Positions 7,401-14,423 of a DNA stretch of 19,844 nucleotides are shown here, one piece after another (the first letter of the stretch is position 1; each line of letters starts with the position of its first letter). Both the position numbers and the translations under genes were made by a program. The notes under the pieces are model-generated. The model searched no databases and had not been told where the DNA came from. It worked only from the letters and a program-made list of their open reading frames with translations. Origin of the DNA: MGML01 sp964493985 (lineage in GTDB: Bacteria; Chloroflexota; Dehalococcoidia; Dehalococcoidales; UBA2162). Location of the stretch: the NCBI GenBank assembly GCA_964493985.1, contig CAZBQL010000058.1:1-19844 (forward strand), in the 5' to 3' direction.

Positions 7401-7406
7401 TATAAT
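7401..7406 (+). promoter_or_regulatory. -10 box (TATAAT) upstream of the TGS GTPase
   Basis: Perfect TATAAT at 7401-7406, with a weak -35 (TTCAAT, 18 bp upstream). Predicted start near 7413 gives a leader of about 34 nt containing GGAG at 7430-7433, ahead of ATG 7447. Confidence 0.45.
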
Positions 7407-7446
7407 TTATAGAAGTAAAGAAATTCAACGGAGTTTGGTCAGAAAA

Positions 7447-8427
7447 ATGCCTACCAATCTGCCCCCGGATTATTTCGATGCCGAGAAACGCTACCGCGAG
7501 GCGAAAAGCGCACCTGACAAGATAGCCGCGCTTGAAGAAATGCTGGCTATAATGCCCAAGCATAAGGGTACCGATCACCTGAAAGCCGATCTAAGAAGAA
7601 GAATCGCCAAGCTTATGCAGTCCGGTGGTAAAAAAGCGGCAGCCCAGAGAGCGGCAATGACGGTGCAGAAAGAAGGCGCTGCCCAGGTACCGGTTATCGG
7701 TATACCGAATTCCGGCAAATCTCAACTGGTTGACGTCCTGACCAACGCTTCTCCAACAGTCGCGGAATATCCGTTCGCAACCTATACAATAATTCCCGGG
7801 ATGATGGAATACGAAAATATACAGATCCAGTTACTCGATACCCCCCCGCTGGTATCCGGTTCAACTCTGGCTCTCCTGCCACCCAACCTGGTCAGGGCGG
7901 ATGCCCTGCTTGTAGTGATAGACCTCTCGGGAGACCCGCTTTTACAGATGGAAACCATAACTTCCGAACTGGCTGGAATGCGTATCGGCATCGGCAGAAC
8001 AGCGGGTGAAAGCAATGATGAAGAAATTATCAGGCACAGTAAAAAAGCGCTGATAATCGGTAACAAGATAGATATAGAAGGAGCAGTAGAAAACTACGAA
8101 CTGATGGAATTGTACCGTGATGATTTCCCGGTACTGGCTGTTTCGGCAGCCAGGGGAACGGGTTTGGAGGACTTAAAACTGGCTATATTTCGGCTCCTGG
8201 AGATTATCCGCGTCTACACCAAGACTCCCGGGCAGAAACCTGATATGAATGATCCCATCGTGCTGCCGATGGGCAGCACTCTGGCAGACGCCGCTACCGA
8301 AGTCCACAAAGATTTCGCTGCCAACCTGAAATTTGCCCGTATCTGGGGATCAGGGAAGCACGATGGTTTAATGGCAAAAAGGGACCATATCCTGCAGGAT
8401 GGTGACATCATAGAACTGCATATGTAA
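7447..8427 (+). CDS. TGS-domain GTPase (DRG/Obg-like)
   Basis: 326 residues from ATG 7447 (start MPTNLPPDYF). A TTG at 7435 is also in frame, but only 1 nt from the GGAG, so it is rejected. Residues 1-75 are a charged helical region. The G domain shows G1 GIPNSGKS (85-92), the switch I segment PFATYTIIPG typical of Obg/DRG proteins, G3 at 131-134, G4 NKID (206-209) and G5 SAARG (233-237). The TGS domain (about 252-326) ends with DGDIIELHM, as in DRG and ThrRS-type TGS domains. G3 is DTPP instead of DxxG: the glycine that contacts the gamma-phosphate is replaced by proline. Relatives of this type occur in archaea and Chloroflexota. A ribosome-linked role is inferred from the DRG family only. 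Confidence 0.88.
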   Translation: MPTNLPPDYFDAEKRYREAKSAPDKIAALEEMLAIMPKHKGTDHLKADLRRRIAKLMQSGGKKAAAQRAAMTVQKEGAAQVPVIGIPNSGKSQLVDVLTNASPTVAEYPFATYTIIPGMMEYENIQIQLLDTPPLVSGSTLALLPPNLVRADALLVVIDLSGDPLLQMETITSELAGMRIGIGRTAGESNDEEIIRHSKKALIIGNKIDIEGAVENYELMELYRDDFPVLAVSAARGTGLEDLKLAIFRLLEIIRVYTKTPGQKPDMNDPIVLPMGSTLADAATEVHKDFAANLKFARIWGSGKHDGLMAKRDHILQDGDIIELHM

Positions 8428-8444
8428 GAAGAAATTACGACATT

Positions 8445-8473
8445 TATAATTAATGTTATAATTAATATATAAT
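8445..8473 (+). promoter_or_regulatory. Tandem TATAAT promoter array before the zinc-ribbon gene
   Basis: TATAAT occurs at 8445-8450, 8457-8462 and 8468-8473, because a 12-bp unit TTATAATTAATG/A is repeated. The middle copy is an extended -10 (TGT directly before it). A weak -35 (TTACGA, 8435-8440) is 16 bp upstream of the middle box. The GTPase stop is at 8427, so this lies in the gap before ATG 8490. Confidence 0.5.
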
Positions 8474-8489
8474 CAAACAGGAGGATACA

Positions 8490-8705
8490 ATGCCCGGACG
8501 TCCCGGCTGGCATGACGAATACTGGGACCAGATGGACAAAGAAACGGCGAAGAAAATCAGGTCTACCTGCCCTCGCTGTGGAAGTTCAAACACATATTAT
8601 AACAAGCAGTACCGTACCTGGCGCTGTGGTAAATGCGAACATACATTCGTCATACAGGGATTCGATGACAATATACCCTGGTGGAAAAAACTATTTAAGA
8701 GATAA
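8490..8705 (+). CDS. Small zinc-ribbon protein
   Basis: 71 residues. Four cysteines form a rubredoxin-like zinc ribbon: CPRC (27-30) and CGKC (46-49), separated by 15 residues. Flanking Trp/Tyr residues and a basic C-terminus (WWKKLFKR) could contact membrane or nucleic acid. AGGAGG at 8479-8484 lies 5 nt ahead of ATG 8490, the best Shine-Dalgarno in this part of the window. Only 6 bp separate its stop from the ATG of the next, broken gene, so the two were probably cotranscribed. No specific function can be assigned; similar short zinc ribbons occur as transcription-factor fragments and as stand-alone unknown proteins. Confidence 0.75.
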   Translation: MPGRPGWHDEYWDQMDKETAKKIRSTCPRCGSSNTYYNKQYRTWRCGKCEHTFVIQGFDDNIPWWKKLFKR

Positions 8706-8711
8706 CCTACT

Positions 8712-9185
8712 ATGAATATTAAAATCAGTATAAATAGCAAAATCATCAGGTTTCTTACAGTACTCACTGTAATGGCTGTCTTAGCGCTAATGGCTGTAAC
8801 AATACCTGCTCCTGAGTCGACGAAAGCGGCTTGAGCAGGAGATTCTTTCAGCCTGACCGTGGATGTCAGCACCGGCGGTGGTACCGTGAAGATCGATCTT
8901 ACGGAACCATGGTCTTTCCCGTATACAAAAAGTTACAGCCAGGGGTCTGTCATTACTATCGAGGCGGTCCCTTCTTTCGGGTACACCTTTAATGGTTGGG
9001 GGAAACAACTCACGAGCATGGATAATCCGGTATTCGTCGTTATGGACTGCAATAAAAGTATAGCCGCCAGCTTTAAAGTCGACTGGCGGCTTATAGGTAT
9101 ATTTATCGGCAGTCTTGTTGTGGTAATATCTCTGGTCGTCGCCCTGATTCTTCGTCGCAGGAATCCGGCTAAGGGTACTGCTTAA
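8712..9185 (+). pseudogene. Membrane-anchored InlB-type repeat protein interrupted by in-frame TGA after the signal peptide
   Basis: From ATG 8712 the frame encodes a good signal peptide: basic start with several Lys, a hydrophobic core FLTVLTVMAVLALMAVT, then PESTKAA. Codon 41 is TGA (8832-8834). The same frame continues without further stops to 9185: a single divergent InlB B-repeat-like domain (about codons 46-110, with STGGGTVKID and FGYTFNGWG, then the closing FVVMDCNKSIAASF), one transmembrane helix (IGIFIGSLVVVISLVVALIL) and an RRRN stop-transfer end. The signal peptide and mature part belong together, so this is a one-base nonsense mutation, readthrough, or a sequencing error. TGA serves as a normal stop in other genes here (4621, 9204, 12336), so global recoding is excluded. 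An internal ATG at 8859 would give a truncated domain without export and has no Shine-Dalgarno. Confidence 0.75.
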
Positions 9186-9203
9186 AATATCGATTACCAG
9201 TCT

Positions 9204-9935
9204 TCAATCGGCAGGTTTCAACTCAACTTCGATCTCTTCATTCATCACGTACCCGGATATATTCATCAGGGGTTCGAAAACTCCCTTATCGATCTCTTCC
9301 TGTTGCATGGATGCCAAACAGGGAAACTGGTGGACCACAAGTCCGGTGCGGGGTATTACATCATCGATTGACATACCGACCATCTTTCCGGCTGCATGAT
9401 GAGTAGAACCACAGGGAGAACCGCGTTCGACGGCAACGGAGGTAATTTTCTCACCGCTGTCATCCAATAAAATAGTGAGTTTCGGTCGACCGAAATACCG
9501 TGCGAATAAGGAAATCACCTCGTCATCGTACGGTACTGTATTACTTCGATACCCGGCACTGTTCTCCGTAAGTGTGCAGAAAGTCTTCGGGTAAACGCTC
9601 TTTATTCCATCCCGCATCATCTCCTGCTCTATCTGTCCTTGGAGTCCCGGCGGCAGCCAGACCGGATTATCCACCGGTACTATCACCGATTTTGCTCCAC
9701 TGATACGTGCCAGGGCCGGCACAAGCTGAGCAGCACCATCGGACTCGATAAGCCCAAGTAAGAGGTCAGCAGAGGGTATACCCGAGGGCAGGAATTCTAC
9801 CGGTTCATCAATCAGTACCGGCAAAGCCTGCGGAAGTGTAACCGTCTCAAGTTGCCAGTCATCAGGCATTCTTTCGACAACATTTTTCGCGATCCGTTTT
9901 CCGTACTCTCCCTGGACCGCTGCCAGTATCTTCAT
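9204..9935 (-). CDS. DUF166 family protein
   Basis: 243 residues. The pattern matches the DUF166 family known mainly from methanogens and some anaerobic bacteria: an N-terminal alpha/beta part (MKILAAVQGEYG, then DLLLGLI), the VDNPVWLPPGLQ segment near residue 88, and three cysteines in conserved settings: KTFCTL (Cys120), RGSPCGSTHHAA (Cys175) and HQFPCLASM (Cys206). The spacing suggests a metal or Fe-S site, which is inference. Databases sometimes attach a tentative thymidylate synthase label to this family; nothing I can see supports it. GGAGG ends 4 nt before ATG 9935. A HAD phosphatase lies 42 bp upstream on the same strand, likely cotranscribed. The end lies 18 bp from the convergent broken gene. 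Confidence 0.8.
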   Translation of the reverse strand: MKILAAVQGEYGKRIAKNVVERMPDDWQLETVTLPQALPVLIDEPVEFLPSGIPSADLLLGLIESDGAAQLVPALARISGAKSVIVPVDNPVWLPPGLQGQIEQEMMRDGIKSVYPKTFCTLTENSAGYRSNTVPYDDEVISLFARYFGRPKLTILLDDSGEKITSVAVERGSPCGSTHHAAGKMVGMSIDDVIPRTGLVVHQFPCLASMQQEEIDKGVFEPLMNISGYVMNEEIEVELKPAD

Positions 9936-9977
9936 AGTACCTCCGTCAATGCCGGATGAAAACTCCGAAATATAGCT

Positions 9978-10799
9978 TCACAGAATATATTTTCTCACGG
10001 CTTCAGCTACTCCCTGGTGATCGACATCCAATGTGACATGATCGGCAATTACCTTTACTTCGTCGGGAGCGTTTGCCATTGCTATTGCAAGACCTGAAGA
10101 AGTAAGCAAAGGAATATCGTTCATTCCGTCACCAATAGCTGCCACTTCATTCAATGATATTCCCATAAATGATGTCAGTGCTCTCAGGGCTTTACCCTTC
10201 GATACATCATTGGCAATAATATTTATGAAATCGATATCAGGATAAGCCGGTGTTTTCGTCCAGGAGAAATTCAGCTTGTTATTAAAATGATCGACAAAAT
10301 CCCTGGCTTTCTGTTTCTCCTCGGCGGATGAAACTACCAGAGTTCCCTTGATGAACCTCTCTTTATGCTGAATTTCCCTGAAATCGACTATCGTCGCGTC
10401 CAGTTTAAAGAAATCACGTCGTATATCGGTTGCCCGGGACTCCCTCTCGGCAAAGAACTGTGTGATCGAATACAGGTCGAAATCGAGTTGGATCTTCCGT
10501 GAATACTCGATCATCTCCCCGATAATATCAGCGCTGATCGGATCGACATATACCTCTTCGTCCTTTTCCGGGCTGTACACCAGGGCGCCGTCGAAGAACA
10601 TATGGTATCCTTTAAGTTCAAGCTGTTCCAGGAATCTCAGGCTTGCCTGTACTACCCGTCCTGTGGAAAGGGATACCCGCGTACCTGAATCAACCACTTC
10701 TTTCAATGCCTGTTTATCGATATCCGAAATTCTGTTATTAACATCAAGAAGCGTTCCGTCGATATCTACTACCAGAAGCCTGTATTTATTGTTCGTCAA
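9978..10799 (-). CDS. HAD-superfamily phosphatase, Cof/class IIB type
   Basis: 273 residues from a TTG start. HAD motif I is LVVDIDGTLLD (nucleophile Asp12, acid/base Asp14), motif II the Ser/Thr in SLSTGR, motif III a Lys near DVSKGKAL, and motif IV GDGMNDIPLL, followed by the Cof-typical GLAIAMANAP. The C2B cap (about residues 85-190) makes this a Cof/YidA-like sugar- or nucleotide-phosphate phosphatase; the substrate is open. The frame extends upstream to 10946, but that part covers the divergent dUTPase gene and shows no family similarity. TTG 10799 has AGGAG 8 nt upstream and starts 11 residues before motif I, as expected for the family. Probably the first gene of an operon with the DUF166 gene. 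Confidence 0.9.
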   Translation of the reverse strand: MTNNKYRLLVVDIDGTLLDVNNRISDIDKQALKEVVDSGTRVSLSTGRVVQASLRFLEQLELKGYHMFFDGALVYSPEKDEEVYVDPISADIIGEMIEYSRKIQLDFDLYSITQFFAERESRATDIRRDFFKLDATIVDFREIQHKERFIKGTLVVSSAEEKQKARDFVDHFNNKLNFSWTKTPAYPDIDFINIIANDVSKGKALRALTSFMGISLNEVAAIGDGMNDIPLLTSSGLAIAMANAPDEVKVIADHVTLDVDHQGVAEAVRKYIL

Positions 10800-10838
10800 A
10801 CAATTTTCTCCTGTATTATCGCTGCATTCATCCCAAAA

Positions 10839-10847
10839 TGTTATACT
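10839..10847 (+). promoter_or_regulatory. Extended -10 promoter of the dUTPase gene; transcript probably leaderless
   Basis: TGTTATACT is an extended -10 (TGn-TATACT, -10 hexamer 10842-10847). Transcription would start near 10854, only about 5 nt before ATG 10859, and no Shine-Dalgarno is present there. Both facts point to a leaderless or nearly leaderless mRNA. Confidence 0.4.
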
Positions 10848-10858
10848 ACCTTTGTAAT

Positions 10859-11374
10859 ATGACAGCCGTCCTGTCCGCGAATGATATTCGAAAACTAATC
10901 GATCAGGACCCACCCCTGGTTGAAGGGTACCTTGACCTTGAATCACAGGTCCAGCCCAACGGATTCGATATCACCTTACGCGACATTTCCCGTCTTCAGA
11001 CCCCGGGGCAGATCGCCGTCAACAACGCCGAACGGGTTGTATCCGAATTATCCCCTCTGGAATTCGACGGCACAGGTTTTATCAAACTAAACTCCGGTAT
11101 TTACTCGATCACGTATAACGAAATAGTCCACCTGCCTAACAATGTTATGGCATTGGCCAGACCAAGGTCAAGCCTGCTCCGGTGCGGTGTATCGGTAGGT
11201 ACGGCGGTCTGGGATGCCGGATACTCCGGGCGTTCCGAGTCGCTTCTCAACGTATACCACCCGGGCGGGTTTCGGATACAGAAAAATGCCCGGGTAGTCC
11301 AGCTTGTATTTTTCAGATTAACAGAAGAAACTGATGGTTATAGCGGAACCTACCAGAACGAAAATATCGATTAA
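10859..11374 (+). CDS. dUTP diphosphatase of the Dcd/dUTPase trimeric fold
   Basis: 171 residues. Hydrolyses dUTP to dUMP, lowering uracil incorporation and supplying the thymidylate synthase substrate. Visible motifs are QPNGFDITLRD (residues 32-42), ARPRSSLLRCGV (100-111, nucleotide phosphate contacts) and GTAVWDAGYSGR (114-125) with the likely catalytic Asp119. dCTP deaminases carry TLE-type glutamate a few residues later; here that position reads SLLNVYHP, with no glutamate, so deamination is unlikely and dUTPase is preferred. This is the archaeal-like, longer version rather than the E. coli Dut type. The frame is open from 10838, but ATG 10859 (MTAVLS) matches the family start. It is divergent from the HAD gene. 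Confidence 0.83.
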   Translation: MTAVLSANDIRKLIDQDPPLVEGYLDLESQVQPNGFDITLRDISRLQTPGQIAVNNAERVVSELSPLEFDGTGFIKLNSGIYSITYNEIVHLPNNVMALARPRSSLLRCGVSVGTAVWDAGYSGRSESLLNVYHPGGFRIQKNARVVQLVFFRLTEETDGYSGTYQNENID

Positions 11375-11386
11375 ATACAGCAGCCG

Positions 11387-12331
11387 TCAGACCACCAGGC
11401 TTAAAGCCGATGGAAGCAGTCTGAACGACGCCGGACCTTCGCCCAGCAGTTCACCGTCTGCGTGAACGAGGACCCGTTCGGAAGTATCGATGAAAACCTC
11501 AGCAGCTTTCTCAATACTTACCTTGGGATGATTGCCATGAGTCCCCCTGTAGATCATAGGTAATGATTTCAGAAGATCGAATTTTCCTACATCACCTATC
11601 ACCACTACATCAAGGAGCGAGTCATCCATCACAGCATCGGGAGCTACATGCATACCTCCACCCAGGTAATTACCGTTTGTCACGATCACGCTGAGGATTT
11701 TCATGGACTTTCTGACGCCGTTAATATCCATCACGACAGACTTGTTCCTGTAGCCGATCAACGTCCGGAGTAATCCCGTTAAATAAGGAATCGTTCCGCC
11801 GAAATACTTCGGAATTTTCTCAGTCGATTCCACTGCTGCGGCGTCAAATCCTACACCGGCCGCATTCACAAAATAACGCTGAGTTTTTTGTCCGTTCTTA
11901 TGGTATTCGACGATTCCTGCGTCGATTACCAGTCTTTTTGTGCTTGTCAGCGCGGAACAGGCATTAACATAGTCCATAGGCATACCGGCAGAGCGGGCAA
12001 AATCACTTCCCGTACCGGTACTTACCACACCGAACGAGACTTCACCTGCATTTCCGGAATTAAGAATACCGTTGGCAACCTCGTTGACCGTTCCGTCACC
12101 CCCGACGGCAACCAGGTAACGGTATCCATCAGAAGCGGCATTACGGGCAAGTTCGATGGCATGGCCTTCACCTTCCGTATACTGGTGATCGAAGGACAGC
12201 CCGATATGATTGAGCAGACGGTTCAACTGGGGCCATTTCTTATAGGTCTTATTTGCCCCTGCCGCCGGGTTGACGATTACTTTTGCGTGAGATACGGACA
12301 TTATCTTATCCGGCAACCATTTCTTTATCAT
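11387..12331 (-). CDS. Diacylglycerol/lipid kinase family protein (YegS/DagK type)
   Basis: 314 residues. ATP-dependent lipid kinase family, probably acting on diacylglycerol or a related membrane lipid. Motifs: VIVNPAAGANKT near the N-terminus (nucleotide-binding loop), the catalytic GGDGTVNEVANGI (77-89), STGTGSDFARSAGMP (104-118), and in the C-terminal beta-domain GGGMHVAPDAVMDDSLLDVVVI, with the acidic residues of the structural metal site. ATG 12331 lies 4 bp after the TGA of the ABC permease; a second in-frame ATG at 12301 (MSVSHAK) gives a more usual N-terminus and cannot be excluded. Neither has a strong Shine-Dalgarno, so coupling to the permease is likely. It follows an ABC exporter pair on the same strand. 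Confidence 0.88.
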   Translation of the reverse strand: MIKKWLPDKIMSVSHAKVIVNPAAGANKTYKKWPQLNRLLNHIGLSFDHQYTEGEGHAIELARNAASDGYRYLVAVGGDGTVNEVANGILNSGNAGEVSFGVVSTGTGSDFARSAGMPMDYVNACSALTSTKRLVIDAGIVEYHKNGQKTQRYFVNAAGVGFDAAAVESTEKIPKYFGGTIPYLTGLLRTLIGYRNKSVVMDINGVRKSMKILSVIVTNGNYLGGGMHVAPDAVMDDSLLDVVVIGDVGKFDLLKSLPMIYRGTHGNHPKVSIEKAAEVFIDTSERVLVHADGELLGEGPASFRLLPSALSLVV

Positions 12332-12335
12332 CCAT

Positions 12336-13151
12336 TCAGGCTAACTGTCGTCTCCTGCTTATCCATAGACTCAGGCCAAGACAGACCACCAGATATCCGG
12401 TCATTGAATAGGCAATATAACCTATGTCCGGCACCTTCATGTTAAGGAACGCTTCCATACCAGGCCTACTAGCTGCTCCGGCTGGTATTAAATTCTGGTA
12501 AAGCTCCGCCCCGCCGTAGACTAAGGCAATAGAATCCCCTCCAACTGATGGGAGGTAAAAATACTGTTCACCTGCCATCGCCAGTACGCTTTCCACTATA
12601 TTGGATATTACCATTATCAGCACCAGGGTAATTACCGTTGCGCCCATCGACCCCTTGGAGATAGAGCTGAAGAAAAAAGTAATCGATAAAACGGCGCCTC
12701 CGAAGAGAAGGCACAGCCCGAACGAATTGAATGTCTCGCTGGGGACCTCTCCATATATCGCGAAAAGAGTGATGTCAGTGATGACATATCCGAATATTAC
12801 CAGCAATATCACTGCCGCGCAGCTTGCCAGGTACTTGCCCAATATTAATGTGGTACGTTTGACAGGATTTGTAAAAAGTATAAAGCCTGTTCTGCCTTCA
12901 AACTCGCCGGCAATGGCGTCACCGGCAAAAAAAACGGCGCCGATCGTGGCAAGGCTCGGACCGACAGTGAGTGTGGCCGCCATCGCCATTACGCTGTCAG
13001 GGTACTTGCCATCCATCAACAGCGGGATAAGAATAATGACCGCCAGCTCGGAAATAAGCGTTAGACCAAGAATTACATATAGTCTCTTCCGGCGAATATG
13101 TTTCAGAAATTCATATGCAGCTACTATCCTGAGTTTTTCAAACTCTATCAT
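12336..13151 (-). CDS. ABC-2 type transporter permease
   Basis: 271 residues with six predicted transmembrane helices: after a basic cytoplasmic start ending HIRRKRLYV come helices at about 25-47, 60-80, 105-130, 145-165, 170-195 and 245-265. An amphipathic ARFEFKKxxR-like start (RIVAAYEFLKHIRRKR) is typical of ABC-2 permeases. The extracellular loop before the last helix (about 200-240) is long. It overlaps the ATPase gene by 4 bp (ATGA at 13148-13151), so the two subunits are translated together. Function is export of an unknown substrate; relatives include gliding, antibiotic and lipid exporters. The downstream lipid kinase is compatible with a membrane-lipid role, but proves nothing. Confidence 0.88.
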   Translation of the reverse strand: MIEFEKLRIVAAYEFLKHIRRKRLYVILGLTLISELAVIILIPLLMDGKYPDSVMAMAATLTVGPSLATIGAVFFAGDAIAGEFEGRTGFILFTNPVKRTTLILGKYLASCAAVILLVIFGYVITDITLFAIYGEVPSETFNSFGLCLLFGGAVLSITFFFSSISKGSMGATVITLVLIMVISNIVESVLAMAGEQYFYLPSVGGDSIALVYGGAELYQNLIPAGAASRPGMEAFLNMKVPDIGYIAYSMTGYLVVCLGLSLWISRRRQLA

Positions 13152-13870
13152 AATTCTCCTCCGGTCAGTTGGAGGTATGCCTGTTCGAGTGATTCATACT
13201 TTTTCTCAAGTTCCATAATACTGTCATAGGTAAGTAACTTTCCATGATCGATGATTGCTACTTCTTTACATATCTGGGATACTTCCGTGAGCTGGTGAGA
13301 AGCGAAAAATACCGTCTTTTCCTTCCCTACTTCTTCTATAATCGCCCTGAATTCCACCACGCCGCGCGGGTCCAGTCCCAGGCCCGGTTCATCCAGGATA
13401 AGGACCGGAGGATCATGGAGCATTGCCTGGGCGAGACCGAGGCGCTGCTTCATGCCCCTGGAAAATTTTTCGATTCTCTGTTTTTTCCATTGCTCGAGTC
13501 TGACAAGTCCAATTACTTCCTTGATTCGCTGTTTCAGATAATTACCTTTCATACCACGAATTTTACCGAGGTAACTCAGTATCTCTTCAGGTGTAAGGTA
13601 GGTATAGAACTCGGGGGTTTCGACTATAGCGCCAATCTTGGCAAGGGCCTGCTCCGGTTTCTCGGCGACATTAATCCCGTGTATATAAGCGCTGCCTGAT
13701 GAGGAACGTATCAGGCCGCACAAAATTTTAAGGGTAGTACTCTTACCTGCTCCGTTAGGACCGAGAAGCCCAATGTTCGAATTTTCCTCTACCTTCAGAG
13801 ACAGACCGTCCAAGGCAAGAAACTTGCCATAGTACTTGGTCAGACCTTCGATAACGATTGATTCAGTCAT
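13148..13870 (-). CDS. ABC transporter ATP-binding protein
   Basis: 240 residues, a complete nucleotide-binding domain for an ABC-2 exporter. Walker A GPNGAGKST (37-45), Q-loop region around residue 84 (Val-Glu-Thr-Pro in place of the usual Gln), signature FSRGMKQRLGLAQAM (136-150, a normal CcmA/NatA-type variant of LSGGQ), Walker B VLILDEP (156-162), D-loop GLGLDP and H-loop ASHQ (His192). The C-terminal Tyr/Leu-rich SLEQAYLQLT tail is usual for this group. First gene of a minus-strand operon: ATPase, permease, lipid kinase. The upstream Nudix gene ends 16 bp before its ATG, so the operon may begin further upstream, at the UPF0200 gene (start 15448). Confidence 0.93.
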   Translation of the reverse strand: MTESIVIEGLTKYYGKFLALDGLSLKVEENSNIGLLGPNGAGKSTTLKILCGLIRSSSGSAYIHGINVAEKPEQALAKIGAIVETPEFYTYLTPEEILSYLGKIRGMKGNYLKQRIKEVIGLVRLEQWKKQRIEKFSRGMKQRLGLAQAMLHDPPVLILDEPGLGLDPRGVVEFRAIIEEVGKEKTVFFASHQLTEVSQICKEVAIIDHGKLLTYDSIMELEKKYESLEQAYLQLTGGEL

Positions 13871-13885
13871 TCATTACTCGTTTTG

Positions 13886-14365
13886 TTAACTAATTGTATC
13901 ACCGATGTCAAGTTCTAAACTAATTGAATTCACTTTTTCGAAAGCCTTGAGCATATAACCTCGGGTAATGGAATTCATATCAACACTCATCAATTCCTCT
14001 TTGGTCGCCCAGCAAACATCCATTTCCTCAGGACCCGGCCTGATATTTCCGGAGATATAATTCGCTGTCACGTATGTCACAACATAGTGATATTGAATAT
14101 TATCGTCTTCGTCGCGGATGATAAAGTTCTCAACATCGAATATATCGTCTACCTCGATTTCTACGCCGCATTCCTCATCCAGTTCACGCTTTGCGGTATC
14201 CTCGAAAGATTCTCCGAGTTCGATCGCCCCACCGGGAACACTCCACTGCCCTTTACTCGGTGGAGTGCCGCGTTGTATCAGAAGAATTCTATCATCTTTG
14301 AAAACGCATGCCGCTACCGAGGCTATCGGTCGTGTCGGGTATTCTCTTTCGGCTCGGGTTATCAT
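13886..14365 (-). CDS. Nudix hydrolase (MutT/ADP-ribose pyrophosphatase-like)
   Basis: 159 residues. The canonical Nudix box GX5EX7REUXEEXGU is complete at 46-68: GAIELGE, then SFEDTAKRELDEECGV, with the metal-binding Glu residues 61, 64 and 65. It is preceded by GQWSVPGG, usual for MutT-like and ADP-ribose pyrophosphatase-like enzymes. The Tyr/His-rich segment after the box (NIQYHYVVTYVTANY) and a helical C-terminus complete a single domain. The substrate cannot be told from sequence. ATG 14365 has AGGGA about 9 nt upstream. It is 58 bp downstream of the dCMP deaminase on the same strand; both act on small nucleotides, so a shared role in pool maintenance is a reasonable inference. Confidence 0.88.
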   Translation of the reverse strand: MITRAEREYPTRPIASVAACVFKDDRILLIQRGTPPSKGQWSVPGGAIELGESFEDTAKRELDEECGVEIEVDDIFDVENFIIRDEDDNIQYHYVVTYVTANYISGNIRPGPEEMDVCWATKEELMSVDMNSITRGYMLKAFEKVNSISLELDIGDTIS

Positions 14366-14423
14366 CGGTTGATCCCTTCAGTATTCACTTGGATTTCCTT
14401 GCAGTATAGGCTTCGGCAACCAT

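Noticed and set aside
8832..8834. Selenocysteine at the in-frame TGA
   Set aside because: The position is a signal-peptide junction in a non-redox repeat protein, with no convincing SECIS-like stem directly after the TGA.
10800..10946. N-terminal extension of the HAD phosphatase up to 10946
   Set aside because: It would overlap the start of the divergent dUTPase; the TTG at 10799 has AGGAG and the right distance to motif I.
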